Origin: Geosiphon pyriformis
Taxonomy: Eukaryota; Glomeromycota; Glomeromycetes; Archaeosporales; Geosiphonaceae
NCBI GenBank assembly: GCA_016748015.1
Contig: JAAOMT010000523.1
Span: 733,336 to 797,335 of the forward strand
Length of the DNA stretch: 64,000 nt
Direction of reading: 5' to 3'
Part shown: piece by piece, positions 22,190 through 36,000 of the stretch
How positions within the stretch are numbered: the stretch's first letter is position 1
How the letters are laid out: each line of letters opens with the position of its first letter
Translations under genes and position numbers: made by a program
The notes under the pieces: generated by a model
Told to the model about the DNA's origin: nothing
Databases searched by the model: none
The model's input: only the letters and a program-made list of their open reading frames with translations

Positions 22190-23050
22190 TTGAATTTTTT
22201 CTGCAATGTGGATCGACACATTATCTTGCTGAAAAATCGGGTAGCTTCTAATTAACATATTATTTGCGTTCTGAAATGGTAACAAGTTGGTTTTTAACAT
22301 TTCAAGGTAACTATTTGCATTTATTTTTCCGCCATTTTTTGTATTTATCATAACATACTAATCCTTTTAATCTCCCCCTAACCCATTACAGATTTTCGTC
22401 CAATTTTGAAAGTAGGCGTCAAGCAATTAGCATTAAATTTCTCTCTAGTGTGCCGACAAACTCTTAGTTGTCGTGATTGCTTTCCAATCTCCACATTCAT
22501 TCATCAGAGAAGATAACTTTTCGCCAATCGTAAGCGCTTTTATTTTTATTTTCCTCCCAACACCCAACAAGGATATAAATGTGTGTTCTGTGATATAGGC
22601 TTTCTTTGCTACAATACGTGAATGAAGTCGGGAGTTGTACAGTACATTTGCTGCGGCAGTTGACAGACTATAGTTAATTCTTTGTATATTCTCGCAAGTG
22701 AAGCTTTGTATAAGGTTCGGCTTGGATGTAGTTTTCTAGAATTGATGTGTTATCCACCTTAATCGAGTCTAACCAGATACCAAAACGCCGCGAGCCTGGT
22801 CGCGCCAAAGACTCTTGCAAGTCTAAAAGAAACGAATTAGCGAACCAAATTGTGACAATTTCGCAGGTCGTTTTACATACGACTAAATCTTTTCGTAAAA
22901 ATTTTTTACTTTTTCCTGTTCTTTTGCACTTGACAATGAAGCGGTGTATTGTTGTGAGATCAAATCACGTCCAAGCAGTTTTGCGACTTGAGCAGCAGTA
23001 TGGTTTCCATGTATGCCAGAATCTGCCTTTTTCAATTTTTACATGATAAA
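22190..23050 (-). pseudogene. Tc1/mariner transposase remnant
   Basis: In several frames of the minus strand one sees a helix-turn-helix (GNHTAAQVAKLLG, TIHRFIVKCKRTG), then DWRKVIFSDE with the first catalytic Asp, and YPIFQQDNVSIHIAEK with the second. The C-terminal part with the last acidic residue is gone. Transposases of this family cut and paste at TA sites. The remnant ends about 90 bp before the ARPC2 start codon. Confidence 0.65.
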
Positions 23051-23140
23051 AAGTAAATAAAAACTTAATTAAAAAATGGTTACACATGGGTACTGTACAA
23101 ATAGATGTTATGGCATCTTAGATTTTGAATATCGCTTGCA

Positions 23141-24473
23141 ATGATTTTGTTAGACTACCACAACGTTGTTGTAGAGGAAACTTTACAACCCCTGGTGAGG
23201 TACAGGTCTTTTAACCCTATCAAATATTTCTATTCTCTTTACAATTTCCTCATTTAACGATTCTTTCTGCAGTCTTGAGCCTATTACTTTGGACTCGACT
23301 GTAGTAGATTTTGACGGTGTTGCTTACCATATTACCACTCCTACTTCCAAATCTATTATTCTCTTTTCTCTTTCGTGGCAATGTTTTAAAGAGCTTGTCA
23401 AATGGGGCGCCAACGATATGCTTCTCAGAGAGTACGGTCCTTATATATACCAAGACACAGAAAAAGGGTTCGACTTGACACTTGAATTCAATTTAAAACA
23501 GTTGCCGGAGTCAAAAGGTGTTGGTTTTCGTGTTATATGACACCAGAACATTAAAAGGTGCTAATAATTTATGATTCAAATATGATACAGAGGAGAGGGA
23601 GCAACTTGTAAAAAAATTATCTCTTATAAAGCGCAATCTCCTTGCACAGCCTTTCGAGCGAGCTTTTCTACAACAAAGGCAATTTGAAGATGAAAATCAA
23701 CCAAATCCCGATCCTGATCTCATGCAAATTCATTATAGAGAACGAGAGGCTATTTATATTCAGGCGCAACATGACCGGGTAACAGTTATATTTTCTACTT
23801 TATTCAAAGAAGAGACTGACCGGATTTTTGGCAAAGTATTCCTTCAAGTAAGTGAAATATAATATGCAACTTTTTCATTTTATTGATTATTTTCTAATTG
23901 TCGCGTGTTTTCTTTGAATGATTTTGGACTATTTGATAGGAATTTGTCGACGCACGTCGTCGTCCTGATATACAAAATGCGCCACAAGTTCTTTACTCTA
24001 ATCGCGAACCACCTCTGGAAATTAGACATCTCCCGGAGTTCAAGGCATCGGGAGATAGTGAAGAAATTGGCTACGTTACATTTGGTTAGTATCTTAAGAT
24101 ATATCGTAGCCTTATCATGCTGGATCGCTAATAAGCTCGCATAATTCCTTCATAATTTTAGTTCTTTTCCCTCGTCACTTTGGAAAACCAGATGTAAAGG
24201 AGGCAACCATATCTCAAATACAACTTTTCCGTGATTATCTCCACTACCACATAAAGTGTTCGAAAGCCTACATGCATTCTAGAATGCGTGCACGCGTGCA
24301 AGCTTTCTTGAAAGTGCTAAATAGGGCTAAACCGGAACCTGGTGTTGTGGAAAAGAAGACAATCAGGTTGGAATCTTCACCTTTAAGCTTACTGAATTGA
24401 ACTCTGATCGAATTAATCTTCTTTATTGCCTTATCTACACTTCAATAGCGGGAGGACTGTGGTGCTTTCCTAG
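23141..24473 (+). CDS. ARPC2: Arp2/3 complex subunit 2 (ARPC2, p34)
   Basis: Six exons (23141-23199, 23273-23517, 23591-23847, 23940-24084, 24162-24366, 24449-24473) join to 936 bases, 311 residues plus stop, close to the 300 of animal ARPC2. All introns are GT-AG and 73-92 bp long. The protein starts MILLDYHNVVVEETL and has family stretches TVVDFDGVAYHI, DRVTVIFSTLFKE, QVLYSNREPPLE, GYVTFVLFPRH and FRDYLHYHIKCSKAYMHSR. ARPC2 forms the core of the Arp2/3 complex with ARPC4 and contacts the mother actin filament in branched nucleation. The start is fixed by the conserved MILL N-terminus. Tc1/mariner debris lies in the promoter region. Confidence 0.95.
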
Positions 24474-25116
24474 AGTTGATCACGAAAATCCAGCATTGTT
24501 TCATCCTGCCACGATATACTGAATTCAGAAGACGAAATTTTGTAATCTTTAAGAGTTACAAATTAATAGAAAAGTCATTTGATTAGAGTAATTTATAATG
24601 GTTTTATTCATGCTTAAAAGGTTTTGAATGTTGATTTGGATTACAGGGTTAAAGTGTCCAGGAGTTTCGCGTGTAGACATGTATATCCGGTGTGCCCTCT
24701 TTGGAAAAGTTAACGTCATACCTGAAATCCTTGAAATTCATATCTTGAAAAAGCATACCGGAAATTCTTAATAATGAACATCGGGCCAGAACTATATAAC
24801 CACAAATGGAATCCACCTTTTCGGATTCTTTAAGATGTAAACTCATTAAATTATTATTTGGGTATTATAGTGACTAATACTAATGGTTTGAAGTATATTA
24901 TATTTATTATCTGACCCGGGATATCAAAAAATGGATGACGATTTTATCGTCCCCAAAAGGAAATTGGAAAATATTAAAGCTGAAAATGATTAGGCATACT
25001 TAGACGCTGTTCATTTGGCACTTCATCATTCTCTTGTCATTCAATGCAAGGTTTTGTTTCAGGATTTAAGATGCTCCAGTATTGGCTAGTCTGAGCGTTT
25101 ACCATCTTTAGAACTC
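24474..25116. other. Intergenic spacer between ARPC2 and the JAMM gene
   Basis: The two genes converge here, so it should hold both 3' untranslated regions. Short open frames exist on both strands but none shows a family motif. I see no RNA gene. Confidence 0.5.
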
Positions 25117-28100
25117 TCACCAATCTTTCAAAAGATGTTCCACCCTTTGCAGAAATTGGTCTCTCAACATACCGGAAACTCCAGGGGGCTCTCTCCAAGG
25201 ATCTGTATCCGTAGAAGTGAACGAGCCTAGTTCCATTGCATCAAAATCGATTTCATCGACGATCTGATTATATCCACAATCAGTAGGGGTTTGGTCATTT
25301 TGATCAAGTCTTGGATTTGCCATATTGACGGACTTTTCCATAATCGGGGAATTAATATTTTGCTGTTGCGCCCGACCCATATATAACCATGGCATCCTCT
25401 TGCCAAGCGATTTGATGAGTTTATCCAGTTTTGTTTCCTCGCAATCCTGTCGCCAGTATTCTTGAAAATTGACACGTTGTTCAGAGGTTCGATATTCTTC
25501 TACAAGTTTAAGCTGAGAAGGACGATTAATTAAAATTAGTTCGAGATCTTTTAATCAAGATTGCTGTAGATAGCCTATGTATCATCGAATTGTGAGCTTA
25601 CAAGTTCGTCAGCTTCTTCTTTGGAAAATTCATCATTATTGATCAAATCATAAGTAAGCTGTTTAGGCTGCCCACGCTCTTCGAAAGATGTGTTCACATA
25701 ATACCAGTTAATTACAGAGAGAGAGCCGGGAAGTTGGCGATCGTATGGCCCTTTAACAAGAGAAGGAGTATTAATTGAGAAACTCTCAAGGTCATAGATC
25801 TCATGTGGTTCTTATAATTGATTGCCTGCTTTTTTTAATTTCCAAAGATCTAACTAACCCACCCACCCACCGATGATAGCTCCAACAAAAGGTTCTTCAT
25901 TTTTGGTGTCATCTCTGAACAGTTGTTGATAATTTTTCTGATTCTGCAGGTCAATGATTGATGGATCTGGGGCGAATGTTGGATGGGAATGATACCAACC
26001 GACCACACGCATATCTCGATCATGAATCGCTTGACGTACTTCCCATTCAGAGGTTGGGTCCATTTCTACATTGGTATGATCCTGACCAGTTTCTAGTGAT
26101 CGACATGGGAAGGTTGCTTTGATAATCAATTCTAAGATGTGATATATAAGCGACCAAAAAGGAATTTCTTGAAACTGAAGAAATTGTAATCAACAAAATT
26201 TTGCAATCAAATCAAAATACTCTTTTCTTCAGCATTCCAATGCCCTGCCAAAAATCCAATGATTTCAGTCTGCATAAGATGGGCATGGAAATCCATTGCC
26301 AGTAATACATTTGACTCTACATTGATGGAAAATGGCTGACAACCATATGTATTCGAATTCGGGATACCATAAAATGGTTCGCATTTTACCATCGCAAAAG
26401 GATCTCTATATCAATTTTTGAAATATTAATCAAAAATTTGCATAGAGGAAAATCGGGTTCTGACTTTAAATCGTTAAGCCATACGTATCTTCCCCATCAA
26501 TCTGAACAAAATTGATGGATGGGCGTTCTCTGACACTTCGCAACCTGCTCTTAGCGTATTCTGTTCGTCCATCAGCACCATAAGAGTTTTCAACATTTAA
26601 ATCTGGAGGGGACTCTTTCGTAACTTTTTGCTCTTTTCGTTTATATCTGGAAAAGTTGTCCCGATCAATATACTATTATTATTGAACTTTGACCATTTTT
26701 AGGATTTTTACTCACACCCTTGGAATCTTTTTGTCTCTCTCTTCTTTTATTTTAGGAATTTTGTATAAGCGAGAAGAAATTCTGCCGTCAGGTGTAGTAG
26801 ATGCGCTAGTGGAAATGGGAACATAAGAGTCAGACCTAGGATCACCCCAACTTTTAGGTGTTGTTGTTCCAGAGGGCGGTGATCCTGTTTGTACAGGGAA
26901 GTCGTTTCGAGATTTAAGCTTGCTAAGATAAGGTTTTGCTGCCGCAGAATCGGGGTCGAGGTCTTTCCCTGACAATGTGTAGCCACATCCTGATTCTTGA
27001 ACCTAAAACATGAAAATTTTTATAATAGACTCGCCCATTAATTCAAATACAGGTTGCCTCAAGCCTACTTTGACTGGCAATGGAAGACCGTCACGATAAA
27101 GTTTAATGAAATGCTTTTGAGCATGACTTCTGATAGAATTAGGGTCTCTGGTACCAATGTGTTCTGCAAGCTAGATAATAAAATGTTCTTAAGAAAAGAT
27201 TCACATATAAAAGGCAATAAACTTTTTGCGTATCTCACTTTTTGCCAGTCACGTCCCCAAAGCTCTAAAGCTTCTATAAATAAATACTCCTCCTGTTCGG
27301 TGTAAGTGCCACTGTTTGTGCCCGGCGTCTTGGGCCTTGAAATTCTTTCCTTGCGCTTTTTGAAAGCAACCTGGTCAGATCCTGGTTGTGGACCAAATGT
27401 TGATATCAAATCTGATTTCATCGTTGATTTGATAGCCGATGAAAAATCAGTCTTGACTGAGATCTCGTTTGATAAACTTGGCTCAGATCCTGGCAGAGGT
27501 TGAACAACACTTGGTTTTATCTCGGATGGAGGCTCAAAGTATTGTTTTGACTCAAATTGAAGCACACCATCCACAACTGTATTATGTACTCTTGGCTCAA
27601 AAAAGCCATCAAAATTATCATTTTTGATAGTTTCATCAATAACGCCCGGGAATTCCTCATCTGAGTTTTTGGGAAACTCATCGAAGATTTTGACTGCGCC
27701 AGAAAATTTGGGGGGTTTATGGTTGTTTTTGAAGGTCTCTGCTAGGCCCTCATCTGCTGTCGGCGAGGACTCATTTTGTAATTTTCTTTTCTTACCGCGC
27801 GTATTTGCTAGAGAAAGAGGAAGATTAATCAGAAAAAAAACTAAATTCAGAGCATATTGATAATTGAGCTTGCAATATATCGCGAGGTATAAAATCAACG
27901 CGTCTCAGAGATTTACATTAAAAACGTGATTATAGTTTTTTTTCTTTGGTGGTGAGTCAATGGTGGCGTAGATTCTACACAAGCCTAACCTTGTTTTTTG
28001 GGTTTCCCGTGCCTGTTTTTGGAATGAGGGTTATAATCATCATCTCGACCTGTATCATCTGATTCATAATAGGTTTCATATGTGCCACTATTATATTCAG

Positions 28101-28287
28101 AATAATATGGATGTTCTTCAAGATATTCGTCTTCAGCCAACAATTTAGCAATGTAAGCATTTGACATTTCCTCTTCCTCTTGTTTGGTTAGTGACCCAGA
28201 GTCGGGCTTGGGGGTATCAAGACGGTGACGTTTTGCGGGGGGCAATTTACTCCCATCAGTCAAAGCGGTTTGAGCTTTCGGAGGCAT
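25117..28287 (-). CDS. MYSM1-like SANT/JAMM deubiquitinase
   Basis: Nine exons on the minus strand (28287-27990, 27807-27239, 27170-27069, 27002-26716, 26646-26485, 26405-26221, 26131-25871, 25810-25602, 25512-25117) join in frame to 2,469 bases, 822 residues. A SANT/Myb domain lies at about residues 267-316 (YTEQEEYLFIEALELWGRDW, then HIGTRDPNSIRSHAQKHF). An MPN domain follows from about 475 with the complete JAMM zinc site: Glu520, then His582, His584, Ser592 and Asp595 in HSHPTFAPDPSIID. This pairing is that of MYSM1, which removes ubiquitin from histone H2A. I do not see the SWIRM domain of animal MYSM1. Basic N-terminus and Lys-rich stretches fit a nuclear protein. Substrate is inferred from the family. 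Confidence 0.88.
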
Positions 28288-29332
28288 ATTGCGGGCTGTT
28301 TTATATCTCCAATTTGTGATCACCTCTCTCGTAGGACGCGCCTAGTGTAAATAATAGTGAATCACTGTCTTTCCACCAAAACGGGAGCTTCTCGCTAACC
28401 GTTTGAGGGCAGACAACAAAACTTGTCGGGGTAATCAAACTCTGTTCGCGCGTCATCAGTGAGCGCGTTCGATAATTACATTTTAGGTCCAATTCTGACG
28501 GTCTGAGTCAGTCAGTCAATTTATGGGGGAGATTTATTGTAAAACTATTTTACAAAAAGCTTTTCTTGTCAATTTTTTAAAATATTGAAATTATTCGTAA
28601 TAGAGTTCATGTTAACATAAAAATTTCACAGTATATTAAATTAAAGCAATAAAATATAAACTAAATTATTAATAAGATTTTCAAAAAAACAATTTCAAAA
28701 ATTATAAATATTAAATCGTAAAATCAGTTTTAATTTTGTATTAAAATTAATTAATTAAAATTTATATAGGCATATATAAATATCATGCATATTTTTTTAC
28801 TTAATAGTTTTATTTTAAAAGCAAAAATGATAGTTATATTAATTAAAACATAAAAGAGAATTTTAATTAAATATAAAAATCAATTAAGTTACAGAATATT
28901 AAATATAAAACATAAATGTAATATAAAAGATTTTATTAAATACTTGACTATACGTATGTACAAAAGTAACGCCCGATTTTTTATATTGTTACACATGTTA
29001 CTTTTGGTGCCTACTGTAGATATTAAAATAAAATGTTTAAACAATGATATTTTTATCACTCAAGCCTTAGTTTTTGATCCAATCTTTGGTGCAAAGAAAT
29101 AAAAGCTAAGAATAAAATGGTTTTTTAAATCAATTCTTTTCTATGTTTTTAATTTGAACAAGGTAATATTCCAAAATTGCTAATTACAAGTCGCAAAAAT
29201 GTTTGACCCACTTGAAGCACCACTAGAAACATGCTCATCAATATTAAATGAACTATAATGCAAATCTAAATCTTAGGCACTAGTGAAACTCATCAATATT
29301 CATTGTTTGCACCGTCAATTACTAATTTCAAT
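28288..29332. other. Intergenic spacer with a small palindromic repeat
   Basis: The first part holds the promoter of the JAMM gene, the last part the 3' region of POLD2. Most of it is AT-rich without frames. At 28962-29005 the arms AAAAGTAAC and GTTACTTTT enclose the word GCCCGATT that also occurs at 21701-21708, suggesting a tiny transposon relic. Confidence 0.45.
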
Positions 29333-31484
29333 TCAAAATCCCACCTTGAAAGATATCGTATTACATGTTAAATCATGTAAATTTACCAGTACAATCAGTC
29401 CAGTTTCAGCAAAAGACGGCAGCAATATGATTCGGGTATATTGCCCATCAGCTCCTAAATAAAGTTAAATGTTGAGCGAGGGTGGTGAAAAAGAAAAGAT
29501 TAGAAAGTACCTTCAATAACAGTTGTCGCAAATTCTTTTTGATTTCCAATAAAATAAACATGGGGTGTTTGGGAAAGAATAAAAGGATCCTCGTCACTGA
29601 ACGGATAGCACCCTTAAATAAAATACCAGTCATGAAAATTTCTGGAAATTTAATAAATGTTATGTATATCATCAAAGAATTGCTTCACGTACATAGTGTG
29701 TCTGGAGATGTCGGAGCAATGTGACGCCACAGTAGTGTTTTCTCGGCAAATTCTAGGCGATTATTGCTTTCGACATACTTGAAAATATCATCAATAGTTT
29801 GACCCGATGTACCAAGAAAACTATGTAGTTTGCAGAAATAAATAAGTGTAAAACAGACAAGACACTAGGCAAAAATCAGAGTAGACTTACATGACATCAT
29901 CTATTTCACACCAATAAGGATTAGTAACAGCATGAAAAGATGAATATCTAGAAGCCTTTGGCAAAAAATTTGAATTAATTGGTTGCTGTGGTAATGTTGC
30001 ATTCGAAGGGTCCTGAGGTCCAGGCATTAGATCAACATTAATTGTTGGAACTACAGCTTCCAAGAAGGTATCGAATTCACTGGTTGGCTCTTCATCATAA
30101 TTACAAACATCATATCCGTATTTTTTCTTTGTTGAGCAATGGGAAAAACTTTTGTTGATGAGTGGATGAAATCCATTGAATCAAGATGAGACATTATATT
30201 TCCTACCAGTTTGTTTTCATCTTCAATAAACCTGGCTTCTGTTAGGCTATTACCCGCAATAACCAGACGAGCTATCTTCGAGCTCATTTTTTGATCCTTC
30301 GATAAAGAATTCAACAAGAAGCTTGTCAAAAAGCAATTCAGATCAAACAAGCAAAAGATGTTTGAATATAAACTTTATACCTGTGAACTTCCCAAGTCGC
30401 CGGTCATATAATCCATGAAAAGGTCTAACTGCGTTGATTTTGAATAGTCATTACCAATATTTAAACCTGAAACAAGTGCCACATATTTCGCGTCCGACTC
30501 TTCTCGCTCTGATCAAAAGAGCTTTGGATTGATCTTATAATTTTTGATAAAGCTCCACTTATAAATTATATCATTATAACTACCAGTTTCCATTTCATCC
30601 GAATGTTTTTGGGAAGGAAGACCAGCATAACAAATATCTACAACCTCAAATTCACCAGCTGTATTTTCATTACCCAAAACAGCCATGATTATCCCTAGAG
30701 AGCGAAAAAATTTCAGATAAATAGGTCAAAAAATCGGCAAAACGACTAAAGTATCAGGAATAGAAAAACTTGCCTGTTACCAAAATCTCCTTTTTCAGTT
30801 TGTCGCCGGTTAGCTTTATTCGCCCAAATTTATCTTCCAACATGTACTCATCTTTTTCACTATAAAATTTTTCGCGCGGTGTCGGAATATCTGTCCAGTG
30901 CTTCATAATAAAGATCCAGCTCTAGTAATCTGGGGAGAATTCAGTCTTGGTGAGATAATAATGAAATATTCGGACACACCTCTTTTGTGACCTCATCAAG
31001 GATATTAGGCTTTAATTGCATCTCAATGTATAATGTTCCAATGATAAAACAAAGGATGCCGGGTTTCACATTCAATATTTTATTAACATATCGTGATCCA
31101 TGTTCTACACTCTGGATTCCTTTAGAAGATTCAAAAAAATCGGTCAGCTACAAAGTTCTCTTTATTAGGACATATAGTAGTGAAACTATTATAATTGACG
31201 ACTATTCTCAACAACTGATCAGAGGTTCTTTCCATCTCACCATCATCAATCGAATCCCATTTTCTACGGGCAACATCCAAAACAATAGGTGCCAGTTGTG
31301 TGTATCTAATAAAGTATAAATTAGCATATTGGTGACTATAAGAAGCTTCCCTAAGCAGCAACGCGTCTCGTAAGTCTGGGAGTTCATTGTAAGTAACTTC
31401 AACGCGTTCAAGCGTCCTGCTAGTTGAAGATGTTGCCACGTTCGAAAGTAGATGATGGGCAGGTCTAGCACAGTTTAACTTCAC
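29333..31484 (-). CDS. POLD2: DNA polymerase delta small subunit (POLD2); 5' end uncertain
   Basis: Ten exons can be joined on the minus strand: 31484-31241 (5' limit uncertain), 31119-30980, 30921-30774, 30694-30584, 30508-30381, 30296-30207, 30126-29891, 29820-29693, 29612-29511 and 29454-29333. They give about 482 residues, against 469 in humans. Family stretches include KLTGDKLKKEILVTG, VVDICYAGLPSQK, KYVALVSGLNIG, RLVIAGNSL, VDLMPGPQDPSNATLPQQP, IFLGTSGQTIDDI and CYPFSDEDPFIL. POLD2 is the regulatory subunit that holds POLD1 in the replicative polymerase; it keeps a phosphodiesterase-like fold without activity. One intron (30773-30695) has a GC donor. The first exon opens without an ATG, so a small 5' exon is missing. 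Confidence 0.92.
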
Positions 31485-32489
31485 ATGAGTTCATCCAAGT
31501 TCTCTCTATCAGCAATAAACGAATAAAGTGACAAAACTAAGTACATGTTTGAGTCTGTAGACCCATCAGAAAGTGTAGAGGAATTCCCAGCCATAGCGTC
31601 AACAGAAGGCATATCAGAAAGTTTTAAACCTTATCCTGTTCACAATAAAAATAACAGGTACAAGTTTAACAAGCCAAACGAGTTTGGCATAAAGACGTCG
31701 CCATTATATGTTACATCTTTATCCCATACAATTAATAAATTTCCTGTTTTCTATTCAAGATTTACAGGATTCATCTGAAAACTGGCCAAAATTTTGATGA
31801 TCTCAAAATACCTGTGATTATAAAAATCTGGTTTACCGAATAATTCTTTCACAACAAAAACTTTCTACAGGCATATGTATTTTATCTTCCACATTTTATA
31901 AGGCTTATCTGATTTCTACAAGAAATATGAATAAAAAAATTAGGGGACTTAAATATGTGAGTGTATTAACACTGTGATTATGTGAGAAAGAAATTTGCAT
32001 AGACTTGTTGCAAAGTTTTTGTGTTGGCCGATATGATAAAAACGGGATCGGAATTTCCTTTAGAAAACAGTTCTCTTCGTTGAGTCCAAAATCACATTTA
32101 TTGAGATTTTAGCGATTCCGAAGATTGAGTTGAGGAAAAATGACCGCTTTTAAACTTGATCTTATTTGATCGGCGAAATATCATTCTTATTCGTTGTTAC
32201 CTATTATTACTACTATTATTTCTTTGTGTTAGTATGTATAATTTCGCTAATTGCACCATATTTTAATTTATATTTCACGATATCGGGGAGAAACATAATA
32301 AAAGAGGATTATCTTAAACTCGGATCATTTTTTTGAAGACACGGATGTTATTCGTAATTTCGTTACAACACAAATAGTTTCGCGTGAGATTAAGAAATAG
32401 TCATGAATTGCATTTAAATATCGATACAGAGGAACATAACCTTGGTCAATATTTTTCTAATGATACACAATTTTCCTCCCGGCAATATA
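31485..32489. other. Intergenic spacer with a possible small gene
   Basis: It separates the 5' side of POLD2 from the 3' end of the methyltransferase gene. The missing first exon of POLD2 probably lies near 31485-31560. Apart from the plus-strand frame listed separately, I see no gene. Confidence 0.45.
31545..31778 (+). CDS. Possible small gene divergent from POLD2
   Basis: An ATG at 31545 opens a frame of 77 residues, MFESVDPSESVEEFPAIAST, with acidic start and balanced composition. A GT at 31658 could splice to an AG near 31769, which would extend it with IHLKTGQNFDDLKIP. No family recognised, and an untranslated or regulatory role is equally possible. Confidence 0.3.
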   Translation: MFESVDPSESVEEFPAIASTEGISESFKPYPVHNKNNRYKFNKPNEFGIKTSPLYVTSLSHTINKFPVFYSRFTGFI

Positions 32490-34075
32490 TCAATCCAAAC
32501 CGGAGGTTAGGGAAATTTTCCTGATTCGCGCAACAAAAAATCCCGAGATTTTGGAAATCACCGGATCAAAGCGAACTGTTAGTGAGAGATCCGCCATGTA
32601 TTGAGTTTTCTTTATAGTTGCTGTCTTCAAGTCACCAATAATAATAGGTTCTAGCTTAGAATCTAAATGTTGAGTAAGAAACCATCCAATTACATCCTCG
32701 TTCTGCTTTGGTGATAAGGTACATGTACTATAGACAAGGATGCCCCCAGGTTTAAGAAGCTTCCAAGCATTCTCAAGAAGATTACGCTTTGTTTAAATAA
32801 TGTTGAGATGGCAATCAGTGAAACCCATGACAAAAATCGGAGGCAACAAATCACCTGCAAACTCCAAAGATTTTTAACTCGATCTGGATCCATAAAATTT
32901 TTTTCAAAGGCTTCCCATCCCCATTTTTCATACTTATGAAAGAAAATTAATACACATCAGAAAATCCCAACAGATTTTAGGAAACATTCAATGAAAGCTG
33001 GAATACTTTAAGAATATGAGCTATTGATCCATCGTGTGTGCATTCTGCATCCACAATCACCTTCACAAGGATTATAGATCAAAACATTGTTAAATTTTGC
33101 TTAAAGGAATAAATACTTTAATTAAAAGACTGAAATCTGAAAAACCAATATACCTTATCATATAAATACAAAGGATCTTTCTTTTGTGGATCATTTCGAA
33201 GAATTTTTGGTGCCCAAAAAGGCTTAATCACAATATCTTCTTTACATTGAGGTGATGAAAAGTTCCCTTCTCGATTTAAATCTTCATCTCCAAAATTTTC
33301 GTCTCCCTGACATTCAACAATTTTGAGAGCCCGCTTTAAAGGTATTAAATCAGATGGCGCAAGCACCGAAAATCTGGTTCCATCCTCGACAAATATTCTC
33401 GCGCGGATCACTTTGTATTTCTTGAGCAAGCTTCTACATGTGGCGGCGCGATTTTTCGAAATATCAACTCCGGTCACTGTGCCGACCCCTTTATTCCCTA
33501 ATAGATCACATATCATGCAGAGCTTGGCACCAGGCGCACAACATAAATCTAAGATATGATCGTTCGGCTGGATTTCAAGAGCGTGAACAGCTATTCCGGA
33601 ACTTAGGTCAATTCCAAATATCTACTTTGATAACTTTTAATAAAGATTTTAATGGTTCATTCATTTTCTTGAACTATTTTGGTGATAAATGGCCTTTTTT
33701 TACCTTGCCTTCCTTGTACCTATTAATTGTATAAAATTTCGAATCAATCAAGTTTAGACCATTTCAATTCCAAAAATAAATTAGTTCACCATACGATTGG
33801 CAGGTTGCGATCTTGCTTTTTCCATCTACTTCAAAAAAACCATCAATCCCAGTCACCGGTTTCACCGGCCCCTTTAATTCAGCCTCCAATTCATCTCTGC
33901 GGACCGGATTTTTATGGTTAGTGTTCAATCGAATGTAACGAGGGAGTGCCTGATTTTGGTAGATGATGGGGTTGATTTCGTTTTCTTTGAGGAACTCGAG
34001 AAAAGTTTTAGGTAGTGATTCAATTGAAAACTTCTTGACTTTAATGATTGATTTGTCGTGGTCAATAAAAGACAT
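32490..34075 (-). CDS. NOL1/NOP2/Sun-type RNA cytosine-5 methyltransferase
   Basis: Six exons on the minus strand (34075-33795, 33719-33704, 33621-33154, 33060-33007, 32932-32855, 32786-32490) join to 1,194 bases, 397 residues. The AdoMet site DLCCAPGAK is at residues 124-132. Motif IV reads VIVDAECTHDGS, with Cys262 kept but the usual Pro before it replaced by Glu; motif VI is YSTCTLSPKQNED with the catalytic Cys321. These two cysteines define NSUN enzymes, which methylate C5 of cytosine in tRNA or rRNA. Which RNA is not clear; I do not assign a subfamily. Exon 2 is only 16 bases. The start MSFIDHDKS was preferred over an upstream Met at 34147, which adds 24 residues without conservation signals. 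Confidence 0.88.
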
Positions 34076-34636
34076 TTTATCAAAGAGGTATGATTGATAA
34101 ATTGATAAATTTAATCTCAGATCATATTTTATATTAGAGGATGACAAAATCGCTATATGATAGACTGAACAAGTCTTATCAGTTATAATGTTTTATTATA
34201 ATTAGATATGGCCTAATTAAAGTAGCCTAATGTGAATTATAGATTTGGTATGCAATTGCCATTCCGAATAAGTATTAAGTTGGTTTTTAAACATCATCAT
34301 TAGGACATTACAAAAAATTGCCTCGCAAAAATGTAGAATACATTTACATATTAAGATGTAGTGTGGTGTAATATTGTATTTTAAAAGAAATCATTGTGCA
34401 GACGAATCATTATCATAATCCACAACCCCAATCCCTTGCTTTTGCTGGCACAATTGAAAACACAATTTTTTGGAAGGAGGATGGAAAAAGCGGGCGAATT
34501 TTTTTTTGCTTCAATAAGCCATAGATGGAAAGATGTCAGAATAGGTGAGAAATATAATAGATAGTAAAATAAACAAAAGAATTTCTGGACAATTTGCATT
34601 TGAAATAGTACATAAACAATCCAAGACTTTTCATTT
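34076..34636. other. Spacer between methyltransferase promoter and ARF1 3' end
   Basis: It should contain the promoter of the methyltransferase gene and the 3' untranslated region of ARF1. A minus-strand open frame at 34599-34381 has no recognisable motif and is judged non-coding. Confidence 0.5.

Positions 34637-36000
<1,364 letters not shown>

Noticed and set aside
24649-24846. Minus-strand frame of 65 codons after ARPC2 as a gene
   Set aside because: No motif, no plausible splice partners, and it lies in the expected 3' untranslated regions of two converging genes.
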